Below are positions 26,808 to 35,923 of a DNA stretch of 64,000 nt, piece after piece. The DNA is from Amycolatopsis vastitatis (GTDB lineage: Bacteria; Actinomycetota; Actinomycetes; Mycobacteriales; Pseudonocardiaceae). How positions within the stretch are numbered: position 1 is the first letter of the stretch; every line of letters starts with the position of its first letter. The DNA lies in NCBI RefSeq assembly GCF_002234595.1, contig NZ_NMUL01000010.1, positions 206,702-270,701 on the forward strand. The letters are read 5' to 3'. Under the pieces are notes generated by a model. The model did not search any database. It was not told the origin of the DNA and was given only the letters and a program-made list of their open reading frames with translations. A program made the position numbers and the translations under genes.

Positions 26808-27372
26808 CAAGAACCCTCCCCATCGTCCGTCGGCAAAGCTCACGAAAGTCCTTTTCGGGCAGATTGATCCGGCCGCCGTGGTAGAGCTGGACCAGGCCCA
26901 CGACCGACATGGTGGCGGCCAGCGTGGTTTCGAGCGGGTCGTCCTGCCGCAGCGCGCCGTCCCGCATGCCCTGCTCGACGGCTCGGAGCACCGGGATGAA
27001 TGTGGGCGAGCCGCCGGTCCGGAAGTCTTCCGGGAAGCGCCGCACGTCCTCGCGCCGGTCGGTGATCAGGTAGCGGTACAGGTTCGGGCTGCCCAGGGCG
27101 AAGTTCAGGAAGTCGTCGGTGAGCCCGTCGATCCGCTCCTCGAAAGAGCCGGTCTCGTTCCGCTTTCCCCAATCCCGGGTCAAGCCGGCGACAGCGTCGT
27201 CAACCACCTGCCGCAGCAGCGCCTCCCGGTTCGGATAGTGACGGTAGGTGGCCATCGCGGTGACCCCCGCCTCGGCCGCTACCCGGCGCATGGTCACCGC
27301 CTCGGCGCCCTCCGCCGAGAGAATCGCCAATGCCGCCGCAGCTATGCGGCCGGCGGTCTCGTTTCCGACCAT
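26791..27372 (-). CDS. TetR-family repressor upstream of lnt
   Basis: A 193-residue TetR protein. HTH residues VTMRRVAAEAGVTAMATYRH lie at about 25-45; the C-terminal part (GLVQLYHGGRINLPEKDF) is the ligand domain. The ATG at 27372 lies inside a large palindrome and has no Shine-Dalgarno sequence, so it may be translated from a leaderless message. A longer in-frame start at 27453 would only translate the palindrome. It precedes and overlaps lnt and probably represses both. Confidence 0.85.
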   Translation of the reverse strand: MVGNETAGRIAAAALAILSAEGAEAVTMRRVAAEAGVTAMATYRHYPNREALLRQVVDDAVAGLTRDWGKRNETGSFEERIDGLTDDFLNFALGSPNLYRYLITDRREDVRRFPEDFRTGGSPTFIPVLRAVEQGMRDGALRQDDPLETTLAATMSVVGLVQLYHGGRINLPEKDFRELCRRTMGRVLDGLRP

Positions 27373-27410
27373 GTATACAGCGTACACGCCTTCGTCTACG
27401 CTGTATACAT
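27371..27410. promoter_or_regulatory. Large TetR operator overlapping the tetR start codon
   Basis: A perfect 14-bp inverted repeat: arm 27371-27384, 12-bp spacer, arm 27397-27410. Each arm contains the self-complementary TGTATACA. The left arm covers the first bases of the tetR start codon, so repressor binding would sit on the promoter and start. Confidence 0.8.
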
Positions 27411-27644
27411 TCAATTGGATCGAGGCGTCTCGCAGACTGCATCCCAGATGCATGGCGTCGACTGCCGCTGTCAGTCAACGCGAGCCGCAGCCACGCGGGT
27501 CCTTCGGGGCAGACCCGGTCGAAGCGGCCGACGGACTCGGCGAGACCGAGCTGGACGCACAGCCGTCGCGGGCGGCGAGCGAGGATCGCAACGACGTGAT
27601 CGAGGGCGACGTCACGAAGTCCGCGGGCGTCAGCTACCTGGCCA

Positions 27645-28283
27645 TCAACTTCGTTTGACGATCTCGACCGATGCGAGTTTCCGGCAGCCGGCAGGGAGGA
27701 TTTGGTACACGATATCGCCTTCACCGTTCGGCGTCGCCGTGTCGAGCGTTCCGTTGCATGAGGCATCGGCCATGGTGACAGTCAATGTGAAGGCGTGTCC
27801 ATCGTCGTCGGGCGTTGTCGAGCCGACTTGGGGGTCAAAGAAGCTCCATTGACCGTTGGCAACAGGCACGGGAACGCCTGTGATCAGATAGTACTTGTGG
27901 TCGTCGGCGAGGTCGAAGATCCTCAGCAGTTTCCCATCGAGATTCTGAGCTGTCCCTGTGAGCTGAACACCTTGGCGTCCAACGACGCTCTGTCCCGGCT
28001 TCGGGGACGTGATAGCGACTGATTCAGCTGGCGGCGCAGGCAGCGTCGAGGAGGGCAACGAGGTAACTGGGAGGGTGACGACGGCCGAGGTGGCGCTGCC
28101 GGAGTTCCCTGTCGAATCCTTCGAGTTGGCGATGATCGCAGTGGTAACACCGCCGATGGTCGTGATCACCGCGACGACCACGGTCACGACGGCATGTGTG
28201 GAACGGCTCTTCTTGTCCGACGACTGGTTTTCTGAATCGTTGTCCGCGTTCACCTGGTAGATCTCCTCGGCTGCGTGCGTCAT
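27645..28283 (-). CDS. Single-pass membrane protein with extracellular beta domain
   Basis: A 212-residue type II-like membrane protein. A hydrophilic cytoplasmic N-terminus of about 30 residues precedes one transmembrane helix (VVTVVVAVITTIGGVTTAII). A Ser/Thr/Pro linker follows, then about 125 outside residues with strands such as VAITSPKPGQSVVGRQGVQL, an Ig-like motif. Two cysteines (DASCNG, PAGCRK) may form a disulfide. Family not recognised. The RBS is weak. It is divergent from the small NACHT-associated protein at 28578, with a transposase scrap between. Confidence 0.65.
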   Translation of the reverse strand: MTHAAEEIYQVNADNDSENQSSDKKSRSTHAVVTVVVAVITTIGGVTTAIIANSKDSTGNSGSATSAVVTLPVTSLPSSTLPAPPAESVAITSPKPGQSVVGRQGVQLTGTAQNLDGKLLRIFDLADDHKYYLITGVPVPVANGQWSFFDPQVGSTTPDDDGHAFTLTVTMADASCNGTLDTATPNGEGDIVYQILPAGCRKLASVEIVKRS

Positions 28284-28452
28284 CGGTTCGTCTCGGCACG
28301 ACAGTCGACCAGGAATCTTGAGTTGTTACGTTTGCCTACGGCTGGACGTAGTTTGTGTAACGATCAGGTTCACCGTTGTCCAAGGCCGCTGTGGCCATGC
28401 GGATGAGTCCAGGTTGAGGCTGGGACAACGGAGCCACGCTTGAAGCGGCGGT

Positions 28453-28518
28453 GTGCGGCCGCGGCTCGAACACCGGGATCGATGGCTCCGCCAGCGCCCA
28501 CAGCTCATCCGGCGCCAA
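28453..28518 (-). pseudogene. IS5-like transposase N-terminal scrap
   Basis: One frame reads LAPDELWALAEPSIPVFEPR, which resembles the N-terminus of IS5-family transposases (typically DELWxLIEPLLP). The similarity ends abruptly after PRPH and no terminal repeats or downstream transposase motifs are present, so this is only a remnant. It marks past rearrangement next to the truncated gene at 28578. Confidence 0.45.
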
Positions 28519-28577
28519 CCGCAACGAGTGCGCAACATCGCTCCGTCCTCCTCCGATTACGTGGTAGAGGTGAAGCG

Positions 28578-28919
28578 ATGTCGAAAGCTTTGAGCTATGC
28601 GGACGCCGTGCGGGTATTGGACGGCGGAGCGCCGAACAAAGCCGCAGCCGGCGACGACTTCGCTGTCCGGCTGCAGTCCGCGCTCGCAGAAGCCCACAGG
28701 CGTCCCCGGCCGGCCGGCGTCGAAGGTGGCACCGTCGTATTCGGTACCACAACCGCCAGTGGGCAGGGTGGTATCGCGATCGGTTCGGTAGCCAGAGACG
28801 TCACCCTGGCCCCCGACCTCGACTCCGGTGATGGGGTATCGCCGGCGACGTGGCGGCCCTATTTCGTAACAGGCACGAATTGGGCGGCCGGCTCTGTGGC
28901 GCTGGTCCGTGGCGTCTGA
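28578..28919 (+). CDS. Orphan NACHT-associated N-terminal-like small protein
   Basis: 113 residues. The start MSKALSYADAVRVLDGG resembles the first helix of the N-terminal helical domains (NNH7-like) that precede NACHT NTPase domains in actinomycete proteins, where LSYADAVRLLGG is common. The usual NTPase is missing: after about 50 residues comes FGTTTASGQGGIAIGSVARD, similar to Gly/Ala linkers in bacterial signalling proteins, and then a short tail. It could be a truncated defence-type NTPase gene or a real adaptor. GAGGTG precedes the ATG. Transfer or deletion is likely given the transposase scrap alongside. Confidence 0.5.
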   Translation: MSKALSYADAVRVLDGGAPNKAAAGDDFAVRLQSALAEAHRRPRPAGVEGGTVVFGTTTASGQGGIAIGSVARDVTLAPDLDSGDGVSPATWRPYFVTGTNWAAGSVALVRGV

Positions 28920-28978
28920 ACGAGCGGCTTGGCTCCGCGTGCTCCCATTGTTTCCCTTCGCGTGTTCGTTGTGCGATC

Positions 28979-30418
28979 TCAGAAGGCGGTCACGGCGGCG
29001 GCCGATTGCGTCGCGGATGTGTGCTCCGGCGTGTCGGTCGCGCGGCGGGTGCCACCGGTGACGGGCAGGCCGCCGGCCGGGGTGAACATGGCTTGGTTGA
29101 ACGTGGATCCGCTCGGTGCGGTGGCGATCGGGATGACCGGGAAGGCGTTGCCGCCGGGGCGGACTGACGTGGAGATGTAGTCGCCGAACATGCGGCCCTG
29201 GGAGGTGTTCGGGATCCAGGACAGGTTCATCGGCCCGGCGACCTGGGTGGCGGTGCTCCAGCTGGTGCCGCCGTTGGTCGAGGAGATGAAGCCGACGTCG
29301 AGCTGACAGGTCGCCGCGGTGCAGTTGGCGGTGGGGTAGAAGTAGTACGTCAGGCCGATCCGGGCGCTCGAGCCGGAGGTCGAGGCGTCGACGCCGATGC
29401 CGGGGACGAAGTGGTCGACGGTGCTGGTGGTGGCGTCGATCGGCACGCGTGCCGGGGTGGTCCAGGTGGTGCCGTTGGCGGATTTGCTCAGGACGATGTC
29501 GTTGCTGGGGCAGCCGGTGCGGAACCGGCAGTCCGACCAGGCGACGTAGACGGTGCCGGTGCTGTCGGTTTCGGCGGTGGGCAGGGCTTCTTCGCGCAGG
29601 CCGCCGGCGGCGTCGTGGTGGCTGATCGTGGCGACGGCGACGGTGGAGGTCCAGCTGCCGCCGCCGTTGGTGGAGCGGAAGCTGCGGATCTGGTCGTTGA
29701 GCGACAGGTAGGGGACGACGACGGTGCCGTTGGATTGCACGACGGGCTGGCCGCCGAGACCGGTGTGGGTGCCGGCGGGGGCGCGGGCGGGGCCCCAGGT
29801 GAGGCCGCCGTCGCTGGAGGTTTTCATCCGGATGGAGTCGCCGGAGCTGGTGATGTCGTACTGGGTGTAGCAGTTGCCGAAGAACGGGCTGCTCGCGGTG
29901 TTGTCGCAGACGATCCAGTTCTTGTCCAGCGAGCCGGTGGCGGTGGTGACGGGGTTGCCGAAGGTCTTGCCGCCGTCGGTGGAGCGGCTGGTGAGCACGG
30001 GGGTGCCGCTCGGGCAGTTGACGCCGAGGGAGGAGATCAGCCACACGTTGTGCTTGGCGTCGAAGGCGACGGCGGCGTCGCTGATCTGGCCGCACGGTCC
30101 ACCGGTGTTGGCGGTGGTGCCGGGCAGGAAACCCTGGGTCCAGGTGGCGCCGCCATCGGTGGAGGTGGCGAAGCCGATGTCGGAGGAGCCGCCGCCGGAC
30201 ACACGGCCGACCTGGAAGGCCGAGACGACCGTGGAGCCGAACGTGAACGTGTCGGGTTCGACTTCGGTCCGGTGCTGGGCTTGGGCGTCGGTGAACGGAT
30301 CGGTGCTGACCTGGGTCACGGCGACGTTCGCGGACGCGGACGTCGCCCCGACCAGGAGTCCGCCGATCACGACGGCCGGCAGGAAGGCGGCGGTGACGAT
30401 TCTTCGGGACAGCGGCAT
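28979..30418 (-). CDS. Secreted Asp-box (BNR) beta-propeller protein
   Basis: A 479-residue secreted protein. The signal peptide is MPLSRRIVTAAFLPAVVIGG ending ATSASA. At least five Asp-box motifs follow: STDGGATW, STDGGKTF, SSDGGLTW, STNGGGSW and STNGGTSW, the hallmark of sialidase/neuraminidase-type six-bladed propellers. The FRIP motif and the arginine triad of true sialidases are not visible, so it may instead be a glycosidase of another type or a binding protein. GGAGAAGG lies upstream of the ATG. It is divergent from a second, unrelated-length propeller at 30878. Confidence 0.85.
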   Translation of the reverse strand: MPLSRRIVTAAFLPAVVIGGLLVGATSASANVAVTQVSTDPFTDAQAQHRTEVEPDTFTFGSTVVSAFQVGRVSGGGSSDIGFATSTDGGATWTQGFLPGTTANTGGPCGQISDAAVAFDAKHNVWLISSLGVNCPSGTPVLTSRSTDGGKTFGNPVTTATGSLDKNWIVCDNTASSPFFGNCYTQYDITSSGDSIRMKTSSDGGLTWGPARAPAGTHTGLGGQPVVQSNGTVVVPYLSLNDQIRSFRSTNGGGSWTSTVAVATISHHDAAGGLREEALPTAETDSTGTVYVAWSDCRFRTGCPSNDIVLSKSANGTTWTTPARVPIDATTSTVDHFVPGIGVDASTSGSSARIGLTYYFYPTANCTAATCQLDVGFISSTNGGTSWSTATQVAGPMNLSWIPNTSQGRMFGDYISTSVRPGGNAFPVIPIATAPSGSTFNQAMFTPAGGLPVTGGTRRATDTPEHTSATQSAAAVTAF

Positions 30419-30877
30419 GGCGCGGTCACCTTCTCCGTTGAGGGGTGCGGCAACGAGGCGGGCAGCGGGGGCGCCACTGCGGGCCATGACGACTGTCGAT
30501 CCAGCCACTTGGATCGAGCGCCGTAAAGCCGCCATGTGGAGGAGCCCGCCGCGAGGGACCGGCCACCGGCTGATCAACTGTCTCATTGAGACGGATATGG
30601 GCAGTTCTGCCGGCATGTGGGACGAGTTCGGCGGCGTGATTTCCCGGTACGACCTGTCCTTCGCAGGTCGGCGCCGTGCTCGACCGATCCAGTACGTTCG
30701 TCGGCAGCCGAGTGGGGGACGAGTTGGCCGTGCGCTTACCTTGTCCGGAATGGATAGTTGACAAGTGGGTAACGATCCCGCGCGTCGCGGCGACGGTCCC
30801 AGCGGCGGACCAAGGCGCGGCATGTGCCGTGTGGCTGGCCGCGCACCGGAAACCCCGGTCAACCAAGGGAGCACGCA
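30419..30877. other. Intergenic region between divergent propeller genes
   Basis: About 460 bases with no supported gene. It should contain both promoters. A TTGACA at 30756-30761 could be a -35 element toward the rightward gene, but no matching -10 is clear. No strong palindrome was seen. Confidence 0.4.
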
Positions 30878-32764
30878 GTGTCGCGTCCCCGTACTGTTTC
30901 CGCAATCAGTGTGACAGTGTTCAGCACCGCCGCGCTCGGCCTGTTCGCCGTGTCCCCGGCGACGGCGCAGCCGTTCGGCTACCAGCAGCTCAACCCGGTG
31001 CAGCAGCGCCATGTCTCCGGCCTGCTGTCCACGGTACTCAACGGCGAAGACCCGGCGAACGCCGCTCGCACACTGGCGCCGAACCGGGTCACCCCTTCGG
31101 CCGCGTCGCCGTGCCCGAACCGGTTCGGCGGAGGAGTCAAGGTCAACCAGAACTGCCTGAACCTCACCGACGCGGACCTGCAGGGCCGGGCCCAGGCGCA
31201 GAACGAGACCTGGGCGGCCGCCGACCCGAACCGCCCCGACCACATCGTGGCCAGCTACAACGACTACCGCCGCGGCGACGGCACCTGCGGCGTCAGCTAC
31301 TCCCTCGACGGCGCGCGTTCGTGGGCGGACGCGACGACGCCGAACGGGTTCAGCCGGGGCACCGATTTCGGCGGTGTGCCAAGGGAATACTGGCAGTCCG
31401 GTGGTGACACCTCGGTGGCGTGGGACTCGCGCGGCAACGTATACCTGTCGTGCCAGGTGTTCAACCGCGGCAGCGCCGTGTCGCCGAACCCGGACCAGTC
31501 CAGCGCGTTCCTCGTCTTCCGCTCGACGGGGACCAACGGTGCGTCCTGGAACTTCCCAGGTCGTCCCGTCGCCACCCACGACGACACCGCCGGTGCCGGG
31601 AACTTCCTGCTGGACAAGCAGCTGCTGACCGTCGACAACAATCCGCGCAGCCCGTTCCGCGACCGCGTGTACGTGTCGTGGACGACCTTCGCCGACGACG
31701 GCACCGGCTACATCTACGAGGCCTACTCCGCCGACTACGGCGAAACGTTCTCCGCTCCGGTGCTCGTCAGCTCCGACGCCCCGTTGTGCGCCAACGCCCT
31801 CGGCTTCCCGACGCCGCGAGGCCGGTGCAACCAGAACCAGGACTCGCAGCCGTTCGTCGGTCCCGACGGTGCGCTGTACGTGGTGTTCAACAACTTCAAC
31901 AACGCCACCGTGAACGCGGCCGACAACCACAACCAGGTCCTGCTGGCCCGCTCGGCCGACGGCGGGCAGAGCTTCTCGACGCCGGTGCCGGTCGGGAACT
32001 ACCACGAGCTGCCGGACTGCGCGACCTACCAGAACGGCCAGGACCCGGGACGCGCCTGCGTTCCGGAGAAGGGAACATCGGCGAACTCGGTGTTCCGAGC
32101 GAGCAACTACCCGATCGGTGGCGTCGACCCGCGGAACCCGCGCCGGATCCTCGTGACCTACGGCTCGTACATCAACCGGAACTCCAACGAGGCCAACGGC
32201 TGCACGCCGACCGGTTTCAACCCCGCCACCGGCATCAACACCTACACCGGGGTGAAGAACGGCAGCTGCAACAACGACATCGTCCTCTCGGCATCGACGA
32301 ACGCCGGGGCCTCGTTCACCGGCGGAACCACCGACGTTCGGCAGCTGCCGGTGGTGACCACTGCCGCGGGGCAGGCCCGCACCGACCAGTTCTGGCAAGG
32401 CGCCGCGTTCAGCCCGGACGGCACCTTCGCGGTCAGCTACTACGACCGCCAGTACGGCGCCGACGAGACCACCGGGTTCTCGGACATCACGGTCTCCACC
32501 GGGTTCACCCACACCCGGGCGACGTCGGGCAGCATGCCGCCGCCGACCCAGTTCACCGGCACCTTCTACGGTGACTACGCCGGAATCGCCGTCACCGCCC
32601 GCACCGCGTACCCGGTCTGGTCGGACACCCGTCCGCCGGACCTGTTCCTCTGTCCCGGCACCGGCACGCCTGGCACCCCGCCGCGCACCTGCCAGGCCGG
32701 CGCGCCGAACGCGTCGATCGCCAACGACCAGGACGCGTTCACCACCGCGATCGGCCTCCGCTGA
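30878..32764 (+). CDS. Secreted beta-propeller protein, exo-alpha-sialidase-like
   Basis: A 628-residue secreted protein. It starts at GTG with AAGGGAG upstream and has a signal peptide ending SPATAQ. The mature protein contains repeated propeller-blade segments: SYSLDGARSW, RSADGGQSF, and YSADYGETF are degenerate Asp boxes. Many Asn and aromatic residues and eight or more cysteines suggest disulfides. Proteins like this are often annotated as sialidases, but neither FRIP nor a clear arginine triad is seen. It may bind or cut a polysaccharide or surface glycan. A terminator follows. Confidence 0.82.
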   Translation: MSRPRTVSAISVTVFSTAALGLFAVSPATAQPFGYQQLNPVQQRHVSGLLSTVLNGEDPANAARTLAPNRVTPSAASPCPNRFGGGVKVNQNCLNLTDADLQGRAQAQNETWAAADPNRPDHIVASYNDYRRGDGTCGVSYSLDGARSWADATTPNGFSRGTDFGGVPREYWQSGGDTSVAWDSRGNVYLSCQVFNRGSAVSPNPDQSSAFLVFRSTGTNGASWNFPGRPVATHDDTAGAGNFLLDKQLLTVDNNPRSPFRDRVYVSWTTFADDGTGYIYEAYSADYGETFSAPVLVSSDAPLCANALGFPTPRGRCNQNQDSQPFVGPDGALYVVFNNFNNATVNAADNHNQVLLARSADGGQSFSTPVPVGNYHELPDCATYQNGQDPGRACVPEKGTSANSVFRASNYPIGGVDPRNPRRILVTYGSYINRNSNEANGCTPTGFNPATGINTYTGVKNGSCNNDIVLSASTNAGASFTGGTTDVRQLPVVTTAAGQARTDQFWQGAAFSPDGTFAVSYYDRQYGADETTGFSDITVSTGFTHTRATSGSMPPPTQFTGTFYGDYAGIAVTARTAYPVWSDTRPPDLFLCPGTGTPGTPPRTCQAGAPNASIANDQDAFTTAIGLR

Positions 32765-32772
32765 CCATGGTC

Positions 32773-32808
32773 GAGTGGGCCACCTGCGATGCGGCGGGTG
32801 GCCCACTC
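32773..32808 (+). terminator. Hairpin after propeller gene
   Basis: A perfect 12-bp stem (32773-32784 with 32797-32808) with a 12-base loop lies 8 bases past the stop. The rest of the interval to 33070 shows nothing further. Confidence 0.7.
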
Positions 32809-33070
32809 ACGTGACCTGGACGGGGAGTTCCCACTGGGTCTGCGGCGGTCCGCGGGTCGCCGGCGAAAGCGAACTCGTCGACGGCCTGTCGACCGTGTCC
32901 TGCCGGGCGATCAGCTGCGCGCCGCGTGGCCACCGATGCCGGCCGCACGGTTCGAAGCTATGCTGGCTGCCTTATCCGCTCGTAGCGCCGGTGTGCTGAT
33001 CCACCAGCTCGTGCACGGCGTCGGCCTCGCTCGGCGATTCCCGGCGTGGCCGACCCCGCTCGTCCACGAG

Positions 33071-35035
33071 TCAGCCGGCCGGGGTCCAGCTGAGGATGTC
33101 GGCGTAGGCCGCTTCCAGGCCCGCGTTGGTGCGGATGCTCGCCGGGATGCCGGCGGCGTCGGTGATCGCGTGGTTGTTCTTGATCACCACGGACTTCTGG
33201 TTGTAGTCCGCGCTTCCGTTCTCCCAGTAGTTGTTCTCGATGTCGAGCGGGTCGTAGGTGCCCTTGTTCAGCGTGTAGTCGGTGTGCTTCGAGCCCCACG
33301 CGAGATCGGCGTTGTAGAGGCCGTTGCCGGTGATCGTGATGTTCCCCGCGCCGTTGTCGGTGTAGACGGCCTTGCCCGCGCCCTTCTGGTCGTGGATCAC
33401 GTTGCCGGTGACCTTCTCGCCGCCGGCCATGTTCGGGCCGGTGTTGCCGTTGGTGTAGATCCCGGCGCCGTCGGCGAGCAGCTGCATGTGGTCGAAGATC
33501 AGGTTGTCCGCAAGGGTGTTGTTGTTGCTGTAGTTGGGTTCCGCCTTGATCTTCACCTTGTCCGGCCAGCCGCCCCAGCCGATCGAGATCCCGCTGTAGG
33601 GGACGTGGTCGATCTGGTTGTGCGAGACCGTAGTGTGCTCCGTGTAGCCGATGTCCATCCCGATGCCCCCCGCGTACTCCACCGACGTGGCGAACACGTG
33701 GTTGTCGAGCAGCCGGTTGCCGCTGGTGTGCTGCGCGGCCGCGGTGGGCAGGGTGATGTCGACGCCGCCGAGCTCCAGCCCGTTGCCGGAGATGTCGGTG
33801 AACACGCTGCCCTGCACCAGGTCGTTCTGCGAGCCGGTGCCGAGGTCGAGTCCCGCTGCGCCCAGGTGGACGAACGCGTCCCGGGTGAAGCTGATGTTCT
33901 TGTCATAGGCGAAGGAAACGTTGCCGGGTTCCTTGGTCCAGTTGCCGTACGGGCACTTCCCGCTGTCGATGAACTGGCACAGCCCTTGCTGGTCGAAGCC
34001 GTGCGCGCCGGTCAGCGTGTAGTTCGCCTGGATCTCGGAGAATCCTTCGGGTGTGCTCGGGAAGTTCCAGGTGGCGTAGGAGAACTGGAGGCCGTTGAAC
34101 GTGATGTCGTGCACTGGCGCCGACGCCGTGCCGATGCCGGACACCAGGGTTTCCAGCGCGGGCGCGGTCACCGTCTCCTTGGTGATGTCTTCACCGGGCT
34201 TCGGCACGTAGAAGACGGTGTGCGCGGTGTTGTCGAGGTACCACTCACCGGCGGAGAGCAGCTCGTAGGCATTCTCCACCGCGGTGGGCAGCTCGGTGAT
34301 GGCCTGGCGGCCGACCAGTTCCACGGTGCGGCCGGAGTCGTCGGTGCGCATCACGCGTTTCGTCGAGTTGTCCCAGCACGGCTGCGCCATCTTGATCGTC
34401 GTCGGCGAGATCGTGTTCACCGGGCACCGCGGCTGCGTCCACGCGCCGAGGCCGCCGGTGTAGACGAAGTCGATGTCCTTGGGGTTGCGCCAGTTGTCCA
34501 TCGCGGCCGACGACGTCGTGTAGCCGCCGGTGATCCTGGTCAACGTCACCGGAAGGGTGCCGGTCGCACGCGGGACGCGGGCACCGTTGACGTAGAGCTG
34601 GCGCGTCCGCAGCGTCGCGGGGGCGGGCGCGGACCAGATGTTCTTGTTGCTGTCGGCTACTTTCCAGCCGGTGATCGGGACGCCGCCGCTGATGACCGGC
34701 CGGGCGCCGGGCGCGGCGGTCCAGAGCACGCGGTGGCCGTTGGTGCCGGAGTCGGCGGCGGTCAGCTGCAGCGGCGCGCTCAGCGTGTAGGTGCCGCCGG
34801 CGAGGCTGACGGAGACGTCGCCGGTCATGCCCGGGATCAGCCCGCGCACGAGCTGCTGGGCGCGTTGCAGTGTCCGGACGGACTGCGCGTCGCTCGTGCC
34901 GTCGTGGCTGTCGTCGCCGTTCGGCGCGACGTGGACGACCTGCTGCGGCGCGGACGTCGCCGGGGTTACCAGCGCCCCGGTCGCCGTCAGCGCGAGGCCG
35001 CTCGCGAACAGTGCCGCCTTGACTCGTGTACGCAC
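33071..35035 (-). CDS. Secreted right-handed beta-helix protein
   Basis: A 654-residue secreted protein. The signal peptide runs to about residue 29 (VTPATSA). The N-terminal VHVAPNGDDSHDGTSDAQ is the opening of many parallel beta-helix carbohydrate enzymes. In the second half short repeated rungs appear (GNGLELGGVDI, NHVFATSVEYAG, NNTLADNLIFDHM, NGLYNADLAW), typical of pectate-lyase or GH141-like folds. A glycan-degrading role is likely but the catalytic residues cannot be placed. The long upstream gap suggests its own promoter. Confidence 0.83.
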   Translation of the reverse strand: MRTRVKAALFASGLALTATGALVTPATSAPQQVVHVAPNGDDSHDGTSDAQSVRTLQRAQQLVRGLIPGMTGDVSVSLAGGTYTLSAPLQLTAADSGTNGHRVLWTAAPGARPVISGGVPITGWKVADSNKNIWSAPAPATLRTRQLYVNGARVPRATGTLPVTLTRITGGYTTSSAAMDNWRNPKDIDFVYTGGLGAWTQPRCPVNTISPTTIKMAQPCWDNSTKRVMRTDDSGRTVELVGRQAITELPTAVENAYELLSAGEWYLDNTAHTVFYVPKPGEDITKETVTAPALETLVSGIGTASAPVHDITFNGLQFSYATWNFPSTPEGFSEIQANYTLTGAHGFDQQGLCQFIDSGKCPYGNWTKEPGNVSFAYDKNISFTRDAFVHLGAAGLDLGTGSQNDLVQGSVFTDISGNGLELGGVDITLPTAAAQHTSGNRLLDNHVFATSVEYAGGIGMDIGYTEHTTVSHNQIDHVPYSGISIGWGGWPDKVKIKAEPNYSNNNTLADNLIFDHMQLLADGAGIYTNGNTGPNMAGGEKVTGNVIHDQKGAGKAVYTDNGAGNITITGNGLYNADLAWGSKHTDYTLNKGTYDPLDIENNYWENGSADYNQKSVVIKNNHAITDAAGIPASIRTNAGLEAAYADILSWTPAG

Positions 35036-35455
35036 CGATGACCGTCCTTCGTTGGAGGCTCTGGGCGGTTCAGAGTTTGACGGGCGTAATGAGGAACTGT
35101 CAACGATTGATCGGATGATTCATTCGGAGAAATGGTATTAATCGGGCATTCACACGCTCTGATGTTCCGGTCATCGGACCTCTACTTCTTGCTGTGCGAG
35201 GCCGGCCGCTGTCGGCGCATGGGGCCCTCGGGCCCCTCCGGTGACTCTGCGGCCCAGTAGCGCGGACATGCTGGAGCAGTGCGTCGAGGCCGTTTCTGTC
35301 GACCCGGTCGCAGCGCCTCCGTCCGGAGATCGGCCGGCAATCCGATGTCATGGTCGACGTGGAGTCGAGCCCGGCCCGTCCGTGTCGACCGAGGGCCACC
35401 CCGCCGCGTCGAGCGCACTCTGTCGGCGCGGCGGAATGGCCCTCCACGGCGCCGA
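35036..35455. other. Intergenic region, promoter of beta-helix gene
   Basis: About 420 bases with no supported gene. The first 100 bases next to the beta-helix start are AT-richer than the surroundings and probably hold its promoter. A small GGGGCCC-tc-GGGCCCC hairpin lies at 35221-35236. Confidence 0.4.
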
Positions 35456-35923
35456 CTAGGAATTGAAGCACTCGTTGCCAGAACTCACCCAGCGGTGGGA
35501 CCGGACGATGTATTGGGTGCCGGGCACATACGATTGGCCTTGGGGTACGTAGTGCAGCCAGTGGCTGTAGTTCGCGTTGGCGTACAGGCAGACACCGCTG
35601 AAACTCGAGCTGGTGCCCCTGTTGTAGATGGCTTTCACCGTCTGGCTGGACGACCAGCTGCACACGACAGGCGTGTTCCACCAGTCATTGTCACGGTTCA
35701 GCCAGGTGCAGCGGTTGCGGCTGCCATCGGTGACCGGCCAGACGCAGAGGTTGGACGAGGGACAGTCCAGAGCCTGCGGCGCGAAGCCGGGGTCGGGCGT
35801 CTGCGCCAAGCCCCTCGTGGCGGGTTGGGCCGCGGCGGTGTCGGCGGTGGCGGTGTTCACCAGGACGGCCAAGGCCCCGAAAACAACCAGCAGCATGGCA
35901 AGTGTTCTTTGTGCTTTTCTCAT
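35456..35923 (-). CDS. Secreted peptidase-inhibitor I36-like protein
   Basis: A 155-residue secreted protein. The signal peptide is MRKAQRTLAMLLVVFGALAV and ends near VNTATADTAAA. The mature part contains CPSSNLCVWPVTDGSRNRCT, the opening of the I36 (SMI-type) proteinase inhibitor family, and six cysteines overall. Aromatic pairs (DNDWWNTPVV, YSHWLHYV) fit that fold. Such proteins inhibit extracellular metalloproteases or bind the cell surface. AAGGGGG precedes the ATG. It lies in a run of secreted-protein genes. Confidence 0.82.
   Translation of the reverse strand: MRKAQRTLAMLLVVFGALAVLVNTATADTAAAQPATRGLAQTPDPGFAPQALDCPSSNLCVWPVTDGSRNRCTWLNRDNDWWNTPVVCSWSSSQTVKAIYNRGTSSSFSGVCLYANANYSHWLHYVPQGQSYVPGTQYIVRSHRWVSSGNECFNS

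Noticed and set aside
25263..26867. A 534-residue plus-strand frame opposite lnt
   Set aside because: Arg/Gly/His-rich shadow translation without domains; lnt on the other strand has an intact catalytic triad.
28979..32764. Calling both propellers true sialidases
   Set aside because: Asp boxes are clear, but FRIP and the arginine triad are not seen, so the enzyme name is not supported.
28979..32806. A 1275-residue minus-strand open frame
   Set aside because: The N-terminal two thirds are antisense to the propeller gene at 30878 and have shadow-frame composition; a signal peptide and RBS place the real start at 30418.
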